Of a stretch of 64,000 bases of DNA, positions 49,693 to 59,974 are shown piece after piece. Source of the stretch: Histomonas meleagridis (Eukaryota; Parabasalia; Tritrichomonadida; Dientamoebidae); contig WSYJ01000137.1 of NCBI GenBank assembly GCA_020186115.1, forward strand, positions 186,001 to 250,000, written 5' to 3'. The stretch's first letter is position 1. Each line of letters opens with the position of its first letter. The notes beneath the pieces were generated by a model, which saw nothing but the letters and a program-made list of their open reading frames with translations, did not search any database and was not told the origin of the DNA. A program made the translations under genes and the position numbers.

Positions 49693-52600
49693 AACTTTAC
49701 AATTATAAAATGCATAGTTACCAAATATAATGGAAATGAAAATGATTCAAGTGAATTACATTCGAAAAATGCATAATCATTAATCGTTGTTAAAAATTCT
49801 CCTGAAACTGAAATTGTTTTCAAGTTTATACAATAAGAAAATGTAGATGAATTAATTGCTTGAAGTTTTGATGGAATTGAAATAGATGTAAATTTAACAC
49901 AATATGCAAATGCAAATGTACCAATAGATTCAATGTTATCTGTAAGTTTAATATTTCCTAACTTTTTACATAATGTAAATGCATATGATTGAATAGTTTT
50001 AATCGTGTTATATAGTGTAATACTTTGTAAATTAATACAATTTCCAAATGCATATTCTCCAATTGTTTCAATTTTAGAAAATGATAAATCTACTGATACA
50101 ATTGGTGTAGAGAAAAACGCATACGCACCAATTTCAATAAGTGGTGATGGTGCTTCATAATTACTTCCTTTGTTTGGTGGGTATAAAATTAATTTATTTA
50201 TATTTTTGTTATATAAAACGTCATCATTTCCATAATTAGAAAAATATGAATTTGATGAGTCAACTTTAATTGATGAAAGTGAATTACATCCAACAAATAC
50301 ATTTGATTCAATATATTCAACTGATTTTGGAATTGCAATAGTTGTTAAACTCGTACAATCACAAAACGCAAAATTGAAAATAGCAATTAAACTTGTCGGA
50401 AGTGTAATTTGTTGAAGTGAAGTACATCCCAAAAATACATAATCAAAAATTATTTCAACAGTATTTGGTAATTCAATATCATTTAACTTAATACAATCAA
50501 TAAATGCAAAGGATCTTATTATTTTCAAAGATCCTTCAATAAATATAACTTTAGTTAAGCTACTACATAATGAAAAAGTATTCATGGAAATTTCTTGAAC
50601 TTTAGAAGGAATTATAATAGATGATAACTTAGAGCAAAAACCAAAAGCATAATTACCAATTGAAGAAACACTTTCTCCGAGTTTAATTGATTCTAAATTC
50701 AAACATCCATTAAATACATAATCTCCTAAAGAAATAATTTTATTAGGAACTTCAAAACTTGTAAATTTAATACAATTATAAAATTTCAAATTTGAAATTT
50801 GTGTTACATTTGTACCAAATACTATTTGACTTAATGAAATACAATTATAAAACGTATAATCAGGAATTGTTGCAATTTGATCACCAATTTTAACAGATTG
50901 TAAGCTTGAGCAATTATAACAGATAGAACTTCCAATTGTTTTTACAGAATTTGGAATTTCTATGCTTTGAAGTGATATACAATCAGCAAAAACATAATTA
51001 CTAATAGTTGTAACTTTTGAAGGAATTATTATTTGTGTTAAAGATTCACATTGTGAAAATGCATAGTAATCAATTGTTACTAAATTTTCACTTAATTTAA
51101 TTTCTTTTAATTGAGTACATCTCGAAAATGCAGATGATTTAATTGTTGTAACAAGATTTGGAATTGTAATTCTTTCTAAATTAGCACATGATGAAAATGA
51201 AAGAGTTCCAATATCTGTAACTGTTTCAGCTATATCAAAATGTGAAAGTGAACAATTAAAAAATGCTGCATTACCAATTATCTCTAAATTTCCTTTAGTT
51301 ATAACTGATTGAAGTGAATAACAATTCGAAAATGTATAATCATTAATTATTTTAATTGTTTCAGGTATTGTACATTTGGTCATTTTTTCGCAATGTTCAA
51401 AAACATGTGAACCAATTGTTCGTGTGCTATGTGGAATGTTAATTTCAGTCAAAGATGTACAATAATAAAATGCATAATCATCAATTAAACTCAAGTTTGT
51501 ATTTAATGTAATATCCTTTAAACTTGAACATTGATTGAAGCAAAAAGGAGGAATTGAACCTAATTTTTCACCAATAATAATTGATCTAAGTGATGAACAC
51601 AATTCAAATGCATGTGTTCGAATTAATGTAATTGAATCAGGAATAGTTACACTTGGTAATTTATTACATTCCGCAAAACAATAAGACCCAATAATATTAA
51701 TAGAATCAGTTAATGTTAATGATGAAATTTCTCCACATTGATAAAATGCATAATTACCAATTGTTATAATGTTTTTGCCAAATTGAACTGTCTGTAAACC
51801 TGATAAATGGAATGCATAATCATTAATCTTTGTAATATTGTCAGAAAATACGAAATTCCTTAATGCGTTACAATTTTCAAATGCATTATTTCCAACAGTA
51901 TTAAGATTAATTGCTCCTTTTATTGTTTGTATATAACTTTGATTATTAAATGCATATTCATCAACAGTAGTAATTGTATCAATGATTTCGAATTCAATGT
52001 TTTTATTTGCCATTGGATAATAAATAATAGAAGTCAAAGTATTATTAGATCTTCGATAAAGTACTCCATCATTATCATGATTCGAATATGCTTTATTTCC
52101 TTCTTTAACAACTTCAAGATTAAGACATTTCCAAAACACATTACCAGATGTTATGGGTTGAACTGATGCTGGAATTGTGATATTTGTTAAAGCATAACAT
52201 GAATCAAATGCATGTTGATTTATAGTTATAATAGATTTGCCAAGTAAAATAGTATGAAGTTTATAACAGCATGCAAAACAATATTGGCCAATTGTTGCAA
52301 CATTATCTCCAAATATAGCAGTTTCAATGTTAGAACAATATTGAAATGCATAATCCCCAATAGAAGTAACATTATTTAAAAATGTTGCTGAAGTTAACAT
52401 TTTACAATTATAAAAAGCATAATTATCAATGGTTCTTAAATCTTTTCCTAAGTAAATACTTGTAAATAAACAATATTCAAATGCATTTGCAGAAATTGTT
52501 ATAATTGAATCTGGCATTGTAATATTACGCAATGAAATACAAAATGAAAATGAATATTCTCCAATTTGAAGCATTGTAGATGGAAGTTGCACATCAATTA

Positions 52601-52970
52601 AACTAGTACAATATTTAAAAGTTGATGATTTAATTTCCTTAATTGGTTCTGGTATTGAAATATGTTCAATTTTAGAACATTCGTAAAAAGCGCTTTCACC
52701 AATTCCAGTTACAGAAGTCGGAATTGTAACATCTGTTAAATTACGACATGAATAAAAACATGAAACACCAATAGATACAACAGTTTGAGGAAATTTAAAT
52801 TCAACTAATGAGTAGCATGAAGAAAATGCATATGAACCAAGCTTTTTAATTTCTCCTTGGTAGAGAAGGGTATGCATATTATAACAAGAACTGAAAGCTC
52901 TATCACCGATTATAGAAATGAGGGGACCAAGTGTGCATACCTCAATACTTACATACTCTTGTGTCAACAT
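49596..52970 (-). pseudogene. BspA-like gene, piece 2 (main repeat block)
   Basis: More than 1,100 codons of uninterrupted BspA repeats (IPSKVTTISNYVFADCISLQ type) with two short spacer domains containing Asn-rich VLYRR/VLYNK segments. After SFPLYL near 49723 the frame leaves the repeat and runs out at 49596. Confidence 0.75.
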
Positions 52971-53346
52971 ATTTAGTTATTATGTTGATTTCAGTTTTAT
53001 TGGTATTTATTGTGTGGTTTTTAATATTAGTGCTTGAAAAACAATAAGAATCCATTGCTTCAAGATTTTTGCTAATGACTAAAGTGGTTAAGCTAGTGCA
53101 ATATTCGAAAGCTTGATAACCAATTGAAACAACTGTGTCTCCTATATCTACTGATTCAAGTCTCGCCCAATCCCGAAAAGCATTCCTACCAATTGAGGTT
53201 ATGTTTGGTTGAATGATAATATGCTTGGTTACGTCTTTATAAGTATCGTATTGTCCATCTGTAATTGTAGTTCCAATGTTAATAATTAACGTGTCTGAAG
53301 CACTTAAAGTGAATGAAAGCAATAATAAAAAAGTCAGTAATTTCAT
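52942..53346 (-). pseudogene. BspA-like gene, piece 1 (signal peptide and first repeats)
   Basis: Start ATG 53346, chosen over the TTG at 53379 because it begins the signal peptide directly. Three or four LRR units (TSIGRNAFRDWARLESVDIG) are followed by a Thr/Asn-rich non-repeat stretch running into a TGA at 52942. Confidence 0.7.
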
Positions 53347-53410
53347 TTTTGCTATTGCAAAGCAATGAAGGTTCAACAAAAAAATAAAATAAAAATATTG
53401 AGAAGAACAA

Positions 53411-53437
53411 GCGGTTATCGAATGTCGGTTAAACCGC
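53411..53437. promoter_or_regulatory. MYB-type inverted repeat upstream of the BspA-like gene
   Basis: GCGGTT (53411-53416) pairs with AACCGC (53432-53437), and CGGTTAAACCG (53426-53436) is itself a palindrome. It lies 65-90 bases upstream of ATG 53346. Confidence 0.35.
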
Positions 53438-53584
53438 TCAAAATATTCAATTTGATATAAATCACTTTTTTTATGAGGTTTATTTGGTACGTAATTTTTG
53501 AAGAAAAATGATATTTTTTCATATCAAATGTCTCAACTCTTTCCACTTTTTAATGAATTTATTCTCAGAAAATATTATACGAGA

Positions 53585-53800
53585 TTATTTATAAAGTTTG
53601 AGTATTTTATGCATTAAAATTTCGTTTCGATGAAGGAAAATTGCTGTTTCATGTGCATCTTCAATTGCATATTTACCTGTTGTCGAAAAAATAGGTACAA
53701 AAAATGCTGAATAATCAATTGGTAAAGCAGGATTATTCTCAATGAAAAAGTAATACTGAAAATGTGGAACAGTTTTCATCATTCTATTTAAAAAAATCAA
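53585..53800 (-). pseudogene. Fragment of a DUF3447-type ankyrin gene
   Basis: PALPIDYSAFF and GKYAIEDAHETAIFLHRNEI match gene B segments SLIDYAAFFSS and GKYAVAGG...DAYETAIQFH, with internal sequence deleted. No ATG at the frame start and no repeats follow. Confidence 0.5.
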
Positions 53801-54088
53801 AGACCAATCCAGAGAAGTAAAGAGTAAAAATAAACATAATTATGTTTGTTTTTTATTGATAATAAAAAAATTATTATAACGCGAAAATTTTATATTTCTA
53901 AAGAATTTCTACTCCTATTACATAAATATCATTTAACACACAGTGAAATATTATTCAATTTATCTAACAATATTTTTCTTGATTATTCAATTGATCAGAA
54001 ATAAATTTATTATTTCTTTTTAAAAAAATAACTATAAAATCAATTTTTATTTAATATTTTTTCTATTTTTAAATAAATAATAAATGTT

Positions 54089-57000
54089 TTATTTGTTTTC
54101 CATAGTTTGGCAAAACTGAATCGCATACAACAATTTTTCGTAACATATCTGATCATCAGAGTACGGCGGCAAATGCAATCTATTAAAACACGTTGCCGCA
54201 GTTGGCAGAGTTTCGTCTGGATTACTCACCGCCAATTTATCTATCTGCATAGTGAAGTCCTGATTTATTGTTGTGTTTGGTAATCTCGTCAAAGTGGTTA
54301 TGAACTTCAACAACAATTTCCTTTGTTCAGGCGTTAATCTTTCGACAGCTTTCCAAAATCGAACAATGTATGGATCATTAATTCCATCATAATCCGAAAC
54401 GATTGTAATCGATTTCAAGTGTTCGATTGTTATAATGCTACTTCCTTGTGCCATTCTTGACAACAAGTTACCATTTAACAAAGGATGTGACTTAAATCCA
54501 ATGTTTGTTCTGAAAGCATTTCGAATCAACTTCAAAGTTGGCTTTAAAGTTTGTATTCGATATTGTATTGATTCTTGAATATATTGTTCGACTTCATTCA
54601 TCCTAACAAAACTATTATATGAATGACCTGGTAATACAGTGATTTGCCCATCCCAATTCTCGATTTTCCATGGATATATATTCTCTTCGAATCGATTATT
54701 ATTAATATCTTCTCTTAAATGTTTAAACATTTCATTCATTGCATCATCTAAACATAATATATCATTATCATTAATTTTCTCTTTTGCTAAATATTTCCAA
54801 ACAATTGGCGCAAATGGTAAATCTTGGACTAAACCAGTTCGTATAACTATACCTAAATATATACCAATTGTTATATATTCATCTGTATGTTGATTTAATT
54901 TATCATAAGGAATATATGTGTCTTGATAATTACCTTGTGATTTACGGCCATTTGGTACTTTATAACATAATTGTGACGTAGGTTCAAATATCGAATCTGC
55001 TACTTCAGTCATTAATTCTCGTGCTGGTCCACCAACATCTATAGCATGTTCATTCATGAATGTAACTGACCATGGTCTTTTACGGCATTGTAATTGATTA
55101 CTATTAATTGTCTTAAATTCTTTTGTAAGTTGTGCAATTATTGATTTATTCGAATTACCATTTCCATCTAATATTAATTTACGTGCTGAATATCGATCAA
55201 TAGTTAAATATGGAAAAGTTTTATCTTTACCACATATTATACTTTTAGAGATAATATCAGCGGATTCTTCACATGATATAAATGAAGTCATCGAATCCCA
55301 TAAAAATTGTGGAACTGTTTTATAATGATTTGTTCGTATGAAATTAAAGTGATGTAATAATAACGCACGTAATAAAACAACTGTTAATGAAAACTTTTGC
55401 GTTAAATTTGAACCTTTAGCAATAGTTTCAGTGGATGAAAACATTGGTTCTGTTAATGCATATCGAGGTAATAACATTAATAATTCTTCAGTATCACTAG
55501 ATTTCCATTTAATTGCAAATTCTTTCATATCAGAGACAAATGAATCATGAATTTTGGTGATGTCGATTTCTGTTGGTATAATTTTTTGTTTTTGTTGATC
55601 ATTAATGAACTTAATTCGTACCGTATTCCATCCTCCATTAATATCTAATAATGAGACAAATAAATCTTTTCGTTTTAATGTATATATGTTATTGATTTGA
55701 TTCCCTGTTATAAATTCGGTGTCTTCGAAATTAGGTGTATATGATAACATTAACATATTTTGTTGATTCCAATTTTGACCTTTTGAATTCTCGAATTTAA
55801 TTTTTATTAGTTTCGATGTAGGATTAATAATATGCATTATATCATTATTCCGTTCTATATAAGGATTAACTTCATTATTAATTTCATTATTATTATCATT
55901 ATTGTTATTATATATACCATTAAGTTGTACCCAATAAGGTAATAATGACCAAAATGGAAATCCAATTAATGTATCATAACTACGTGTGAAATATTGCATA
56001 GAACGTATACGGACTGCATAATTATCTGTAATCGATATTGGATCTAATGAAACTTGTCGAATTTTATATAAATTAGTTTTAGGCTTTGGTAAGTTTTCTT
56101 TATCTGATACAAACTCTGGGAAATAACAACATAAATCTATATAACGTTGTGAATCTAAATGAGAAATTTCCCTACGTAAAAAGAATAAAGTTCTTTTAGA
56201 TTTAATTCGATTAACTTTAATTAAACTTCCTAAGATATATAATTTAGATTTATATTCTAATGAAGTATCAAATGGTGATGGAGGTATTCTATTTTCAATT
56301 AATGTTGTATATTCATCTAAATATAAATAAACAAAAGGACTTTGAGCTATTAACATATTTGTAAATACCATTTTTAATATAGTTTTGTTTTGTGATGTAT
56401 CGACTAAATATAATAAATTCTTTAATAATATTAATACTTCAAAAGCAGTATCAAAACAAAATGAATTATCAATTGATGATATCGAAAATATTGAAATCCC
56501 ATTATTATTTGTTATGTTTGGTGAGAATTTCATTAATATTTGTTTATCTTTAATTATATAAGGAAATGAATGATATAAATTATCAACAATAATTGCATCA
56601 TTTAATATAGGCTCAAAAGAATTTAATGTAATTATTGCATATTTTTGTCGAGGTGAACAATATTGTGATAAAGATTTCGGTGGGAAAAATGTATGGCTTT
56701 TATGTGGGTAATTAATTAAATGCATTTCTTTACTTTCACTAATATTTAATAACTGTAAACAAAGCTTGTCAATGTTACCTGGTACTTTAATAAGAGATTT
56801 TAATGCTTCTTTAGCTTCTGTTTCTAATGATAAGAATAATATTGTTGGATCTTCCCATGAAGTTTTATTTAATGAAAATGGAAAACGATTATCAATAAAT
56901 AAACTCTTCGAAAATTGTTCCATTGATATTGATAATAATGAGAATAATTTTATTGGATTTGTTATCATTTCTGGTTTCGATTTTGTAATACGTATTAAAC

Positions 57001-59974
57001 AAATAGTTTTCCATTGATATGAAGTAGTTAAAAATAATCCTTTTATATGTTCATCTATTAATTTCTTAGATGAATGTGTCGAAAATCCTAAATGTATTGA
57101 TATAGAATTAGGAGGCTTTATAAAGATATTTGTGATTTTGTTTTCGATATTAATGTTTTCTAATATGTTATTAAATGTAGGAAAATATTCAATGTCTTTG
57201 GGAATTTTATTTGTCGATATTTTATATTCTTTTGGTAATTCACATAACTTTTCTTTGTTCTCGGAATTCATCGCTCCATGTAAACATATTTCTGGACATG
57301 AATCAAAATCGAAATATTCTTCATTGACTTCTATTTTAATTTCTGCGTTTTTAGGTATTGCAATAATTATACGAAAGTTATTACAATTATTTGGAAATGT
57401 TATTTCATTATTTTCATTCATTCCAAATACATTTTTATTAGTATCAATATAAAATGTGAATTTTTCTAAATTAGGTTCAATACTAATTTTCTTATTATAT
57501 GGATAAATTTCACCATTTAATGTATTAATTAAAGAAAATCGAGTAAAATATCGTTCATTAGTATTAGTTATTATACCGAAATATGAAATATTTTTATTAT
57601 TATTTACAAAAGAATAACTAATATTAAATTTAATGTTGTTTTTAATTCGTGGTGATAAAAATGATATAAAATCTAAATCTTTATAATATATTTGATTAAA
57701 TATTCCGTTTTGTGGTATGTTTGGAATTCTTAATAATGTATTTAAACGTGAAAAGAAATTAGTTAATGTATGAAATGGTAAATAATTTTTTGCTAATTTT
57801 TTGACATATTTAAATTTCATTTTATCAATAAATTGTTGGAACTTTAAAAAATGTGCTAATAATTGTAAATATAAAACAGCTTTAATAGTATATAATTCTT
57901 TCATAATTCTCTTGAAAAATGATAATATAAAATCGAATTCTTGAAATATTTTTATATCCAAATAAAGACTTGAAACTGCATATATTATATTTTCCGAATC
58001 ATTTTCTATAATAATTGAAGGCAATGATAAATTTAAAGGTTTCGAATAACATAAAAATTGATTTGGCTTTTGTGTAGGTACTGCTATATATTCTGTTGAT
58101 GAATTCTTTGAAGATTGATATTTAATTAAACAATAAGGACGTACTTCTTCTAAATATCCTCCTAAAATAGCAAACAAACCACATTGTAATACATCTTCAC
58201 TATTTTTTGTGATCTTTAATAAAACTGATAATAATGTTTTATATGAATTAGATTTCTCAATTAATATTCGTCGTAATAACAATATCATTTCATTAGCTGA
58301 TGATATATCTTTACAATTATTATATGATTCACCTATTGTTTGAACAATATGTAAAAATTCGGTTTTAATTGTTTTAGTTTTAATTTTCGTTGAATTTATT
58401 ACATAAAACATTACACGACATAATAATCGTTTAATGTTTGGATTAGTTTTCCAAAATATTGGCTGGAATTCTTTATAAAACTTTTTATTCGCTGGTATTA
58501 ATGAAAATGAAATCGATTGTAATAAATAATCCATTGCGGATAAAATTGGATTTTTTAATACTTTTGGGATTTTAGTTATATATTGTATTAATGATAATGA
58601 TAAAGCAAATAATGTTAAGTCATGTGTTTCAATATTTTTCTCTAAAACTTTGTTTAAAAATGTTTCTTTTAAGTTTTGTAGTTGATTTGTATCTCTAAAA
58701 AATCGATAAGCGACTAAACTAAGTTTCGATTTAGGATTATTTAATATAATTTTTAATATTCTTGAACCAAAAAGTTTCGATATAATTTCTTCATTATTTA
58801 TATTAGTAATTTGCATTACTGTTGATAAACCTTCAAAATTTTGAATTTTGGATAAAGTATAAGCAAAAATTTCTATGAAAATCGAAGATGATTCATATGC
58901 TAAAACATTATCAATAAGTTCAAACCCAATTAATGTTAATCGACTTCGAGATTTTTGTTGATTAATTAATGAAATGATTTCTTCAATTGATTCTTTAGAA
59001 CAAGCAAAATCGCCCATTTGTTTCGGAGTTAATGTAATATCTTTATTTAATCGAAGTAATAAATGACATTTCTTATATATTAATGATTCTTTACCTGATT
59101 GTTTTTGTGATCGATATATATTTCTAACTCGAATCATTTGTTCTAATACTGATTTAAGTTTTACTGAAAATGTTTCATTTCGTTCGATTAATTCATTAAA
59201 TAAATCTTGATGCTTACAAAACGCTGCTAAACAAACTCTATCTAATAATTTAATATCATTTGATAAGTTTTTGTTCATTGAAGGCTTATAATTCTTATAT
59301 ATATGAGACATAACATATATATCACCTTTTTCGCCTAAGAAATTATTCAAAATTTCACTAAAACAATTAATATCTGTATTAAATAAATCTTTTTGATTAT
59401 TATTATCAAGATTTAATGATATTAAATGAGAAAATTCTTTTTCAAAATTAGATAATTTTGTTCCTTGTAATAAAGTTGCAGCAAATTTACCATAAACAAA
59501 TAAAAATAATCGAACAATTGATGATAAATCAGAATCGTCTGTAATTTCTAATGATTTATTAGATATAAAACCATAAATTTTAGATAACAAATCAGAGAAT
59601 ATATCAGTCAATATACGTGCAATTATATGATATGAAGATAATGATGTTAATAAACACATAAAATTATCAATTAATAATAAGATAAATGATTTTTCGATTT
59701 CATCTGCAGTTTTAGCTAAGAGTATACTAAAGTTAAATTTATATGAAAGGATTTTACAATACATAGTTAAACAACCTAAAGGATTATTAATATCATTAAG
59801 TGATTTATCATCGAAATTTACTTCATCTAAATTATTATCACGTAAATATATAGATACCGTTGATATTAATACTCTTTGATGAATTAATAATATTGATTTG
59901 TTTTCATTTGGTATTAATGATGAAGAAATTGTGTTTTTGTGGTAACATTTCTGATATTTTATTTGGTAAATCAA
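54089..59974 (-). CDS. HECT-type ubiquitin ligase, catalytic part (piece 2 of 2)
   Basis: 1,961 codons open from a TTG; no ATG near the start, so it depends on the upstream piece. The N-terminal 1,500 residues are large helical regions without a named domain. The HECT domain fills the last 350 residues: AIDVGGPARELMTEVADSIF, DEYITIGIYLGIVIRTGLVQ, then LPTAATCFNRLHLPPYSD with the catalytic Cys (codon near 54190), 34 residues or so from the end as is usual. The protein would accept ubiquitin from E2 and pass it to substrates. The stop overlaps TAAAAC. Confidence 0.85.
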   Translation of the reverse strand: MIYQIKYQKCYHKNTISSSLIPNENKSILLIHQRVLISTVSIYLRDNNLDEVNFDDKSLNDINNPLGCLTMYCKILSYKFNFSILLAKTADEIEKSFILLLIDNFMCLLTSLSSYHIIARILTDIFSDLLSKIYGFISNKSLEITDDSDLSSIVRLFLFVYGKFAATLLQGTKLSNFEKEFSHLISLNLDNNNQKDLFNTDINCFSEILNNFLGEKGDIYVMSHIYKNYKPSMNKNLSNDIKLLDRVCLAAFCKHQDLFNELIERNETFSVKLKSVLEQMIRVRNIYRSQKQSGKESLIYKKCHLLLRLNKDITLTPKQMGDFACSKESIEEIISLINQQKSRSRLTLIGFELIDNVLAYESSSIFIEIFAYTLSKIQNFEGLSTVMQITNINNEEIISKLFGSRILKIILNNPKSKLSLVAYRFFRDTNQLQNLKETFLNKVLEKNIETHDLTLFALSLSLIQYITKIPKVLKNPILSAMDYLLQSISFSLIPANKKFYKEFQPIFWKTNPNIKRLLCRVMFYVINSTKIKTKTIKTEFLHIVQTIGESYNNCKDISSANEMILLLRRILIEKSNSYKTLLSVLLKITKNSEDVLQCGLFAILGGYLEEVRPYCLIKYQSSKNSSTEYIAVPTQKPNQFLCYSKPLNLSLPSIIIENDSENIIYAVSSLYLDIKIFQEFDFILSFFKRIMKELYTIKAVLYLQLLAHFLKFQQFIDKMKFKYVKKLAKNYLPFHTLTNFFSRLNTLLRIPNIPQNGIFNQIYYKDLDFISFLSPRIKNNIKFNISYSFVNNNKNISYFGIITNTNERYFTRFSLINTLNGEIYPYNKKISIEPNLEKFTFYIDTNKNVFGMNENNEITFPNNCNNFRIIIAIPKNAEIKIEVNEEYFDFDSCPEICLHGAMNSENKEKLCELPKEYKISTNKIPKDIEYFPTFNNILENINIENKITNIFIKPPNSISIHLGFSTHSSKKLIDEHIKGLFLTTSYQWKTICLIRITKSKPEMITNPIKLFSLLSISMEQFSKSLFIDNRFPFSLNKTSWEDPTILFLSLETEAKEALKSLIKVPGNIDKLCLQLLNISESKEMHLINYPHKSHTFFPPKSLSQYCSPRQKYAIITLNSFEPILNDAIIVDNLYHSFPYIIKDKQILMKFSPNITNNNGISIFSISSIDNSFCFDTAFEVLILLKNLLYLVDTSQNKTILKMVFTNMLIAQSPFVYLYLDEYTTLIENRIPPSPFDTSLEYKSKLYILGSLIKVNRIKSKRTLFFLRREISHLDSQRYIDLCCYFPEFVSDKENLPKPKTNLYKIRQVSLDPISITDNYAVRIRSMQYFTRSYDTLIGFPFWSLLPYWVQLNGIYNNNNDNNNEINNEVNPYIERNNDIMHIINPTSKLIKIKFENSKGQNWNQQNMLMLSYTPNFEDTEFITGNQINNIYTLKRKDLFVSLLDINGGWNTVRIKFINDQQKQKIIPTEIDITKIHDSFVSDMKEFAIKWKSSDTEELLMLLPRYALTEPMFSSTETIAKGSNLTQKFSLTVVLLRALLLHHFNFIRTNHYKTVPQFLWDSMTSFISCEESADIISKSIICGKDKTFPYLTIDRYSARKLILDGNGNSNKSIIAQLTKEFKTINSNQLQCRKRPWSVTFMNEHAIDVGGPARELMTEVADSIFEPTSQLCYKVPNGRKSQGNYQDTYIPYDKLNQHTDEYITIGIYLGIVIRTGLVQDLPFAPIVWKYLAKEKINDNDILCLDDAMNEMFKHLREDINNNRFEENIYPWKIENWDGQITVLPGHSYNSFVRMNEVEQYIQESIQYRIQTLKPTLKLIRNAFRTNIGFKSHPLLNGNLLSRMAQGSSIITIEHLKSITIVSDYDGINDPYIVRFWKAVERLTPEQRKLLLKFITTLTRLPNTTINQDFTMQIDKLAVSNPDETLPTAATCFNRLHLPPYSDDQICYEKLLYAIQFCQTMENK

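Larger units (their letters stand above)
47510..53346 (-). pseudogene. BspA-like leucine-rich-repeat surface protein, three frameshifts
   Basis: About 1,945 codons in all. ATG 53346 opens a signal peptide (MKLLTFLLLLSFTLSAS). Dozens of BspA/TpLRR repeats of 23 residues follow (typical: SITLSSKLQKINSHTFYQCE). The 3' end gives a membrane span (ALGVTIPVVAIVIVVIVIIV) and a short basic tail (KKRGKKLDRF) with a stop overlapping TAAA. The reading frame changes near 52960, 49723 and 47730, so four open pieces are needed. Such proteins are trichomonad surface adhesin candidates. None of the break points is a long homopolymer, which favours real mutations, but assembly error is possible. Confidence 0.8.

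Noticed and set aside
52942-52976. GTATGT on the minus strand at 52951-52956, inside the first BspA frameshift zone, as an intron donor
   Set aside because: No acceptor nearby restores frame; the best AG (after AGCTTTC) removes a repeat and leads to an immediate stop.
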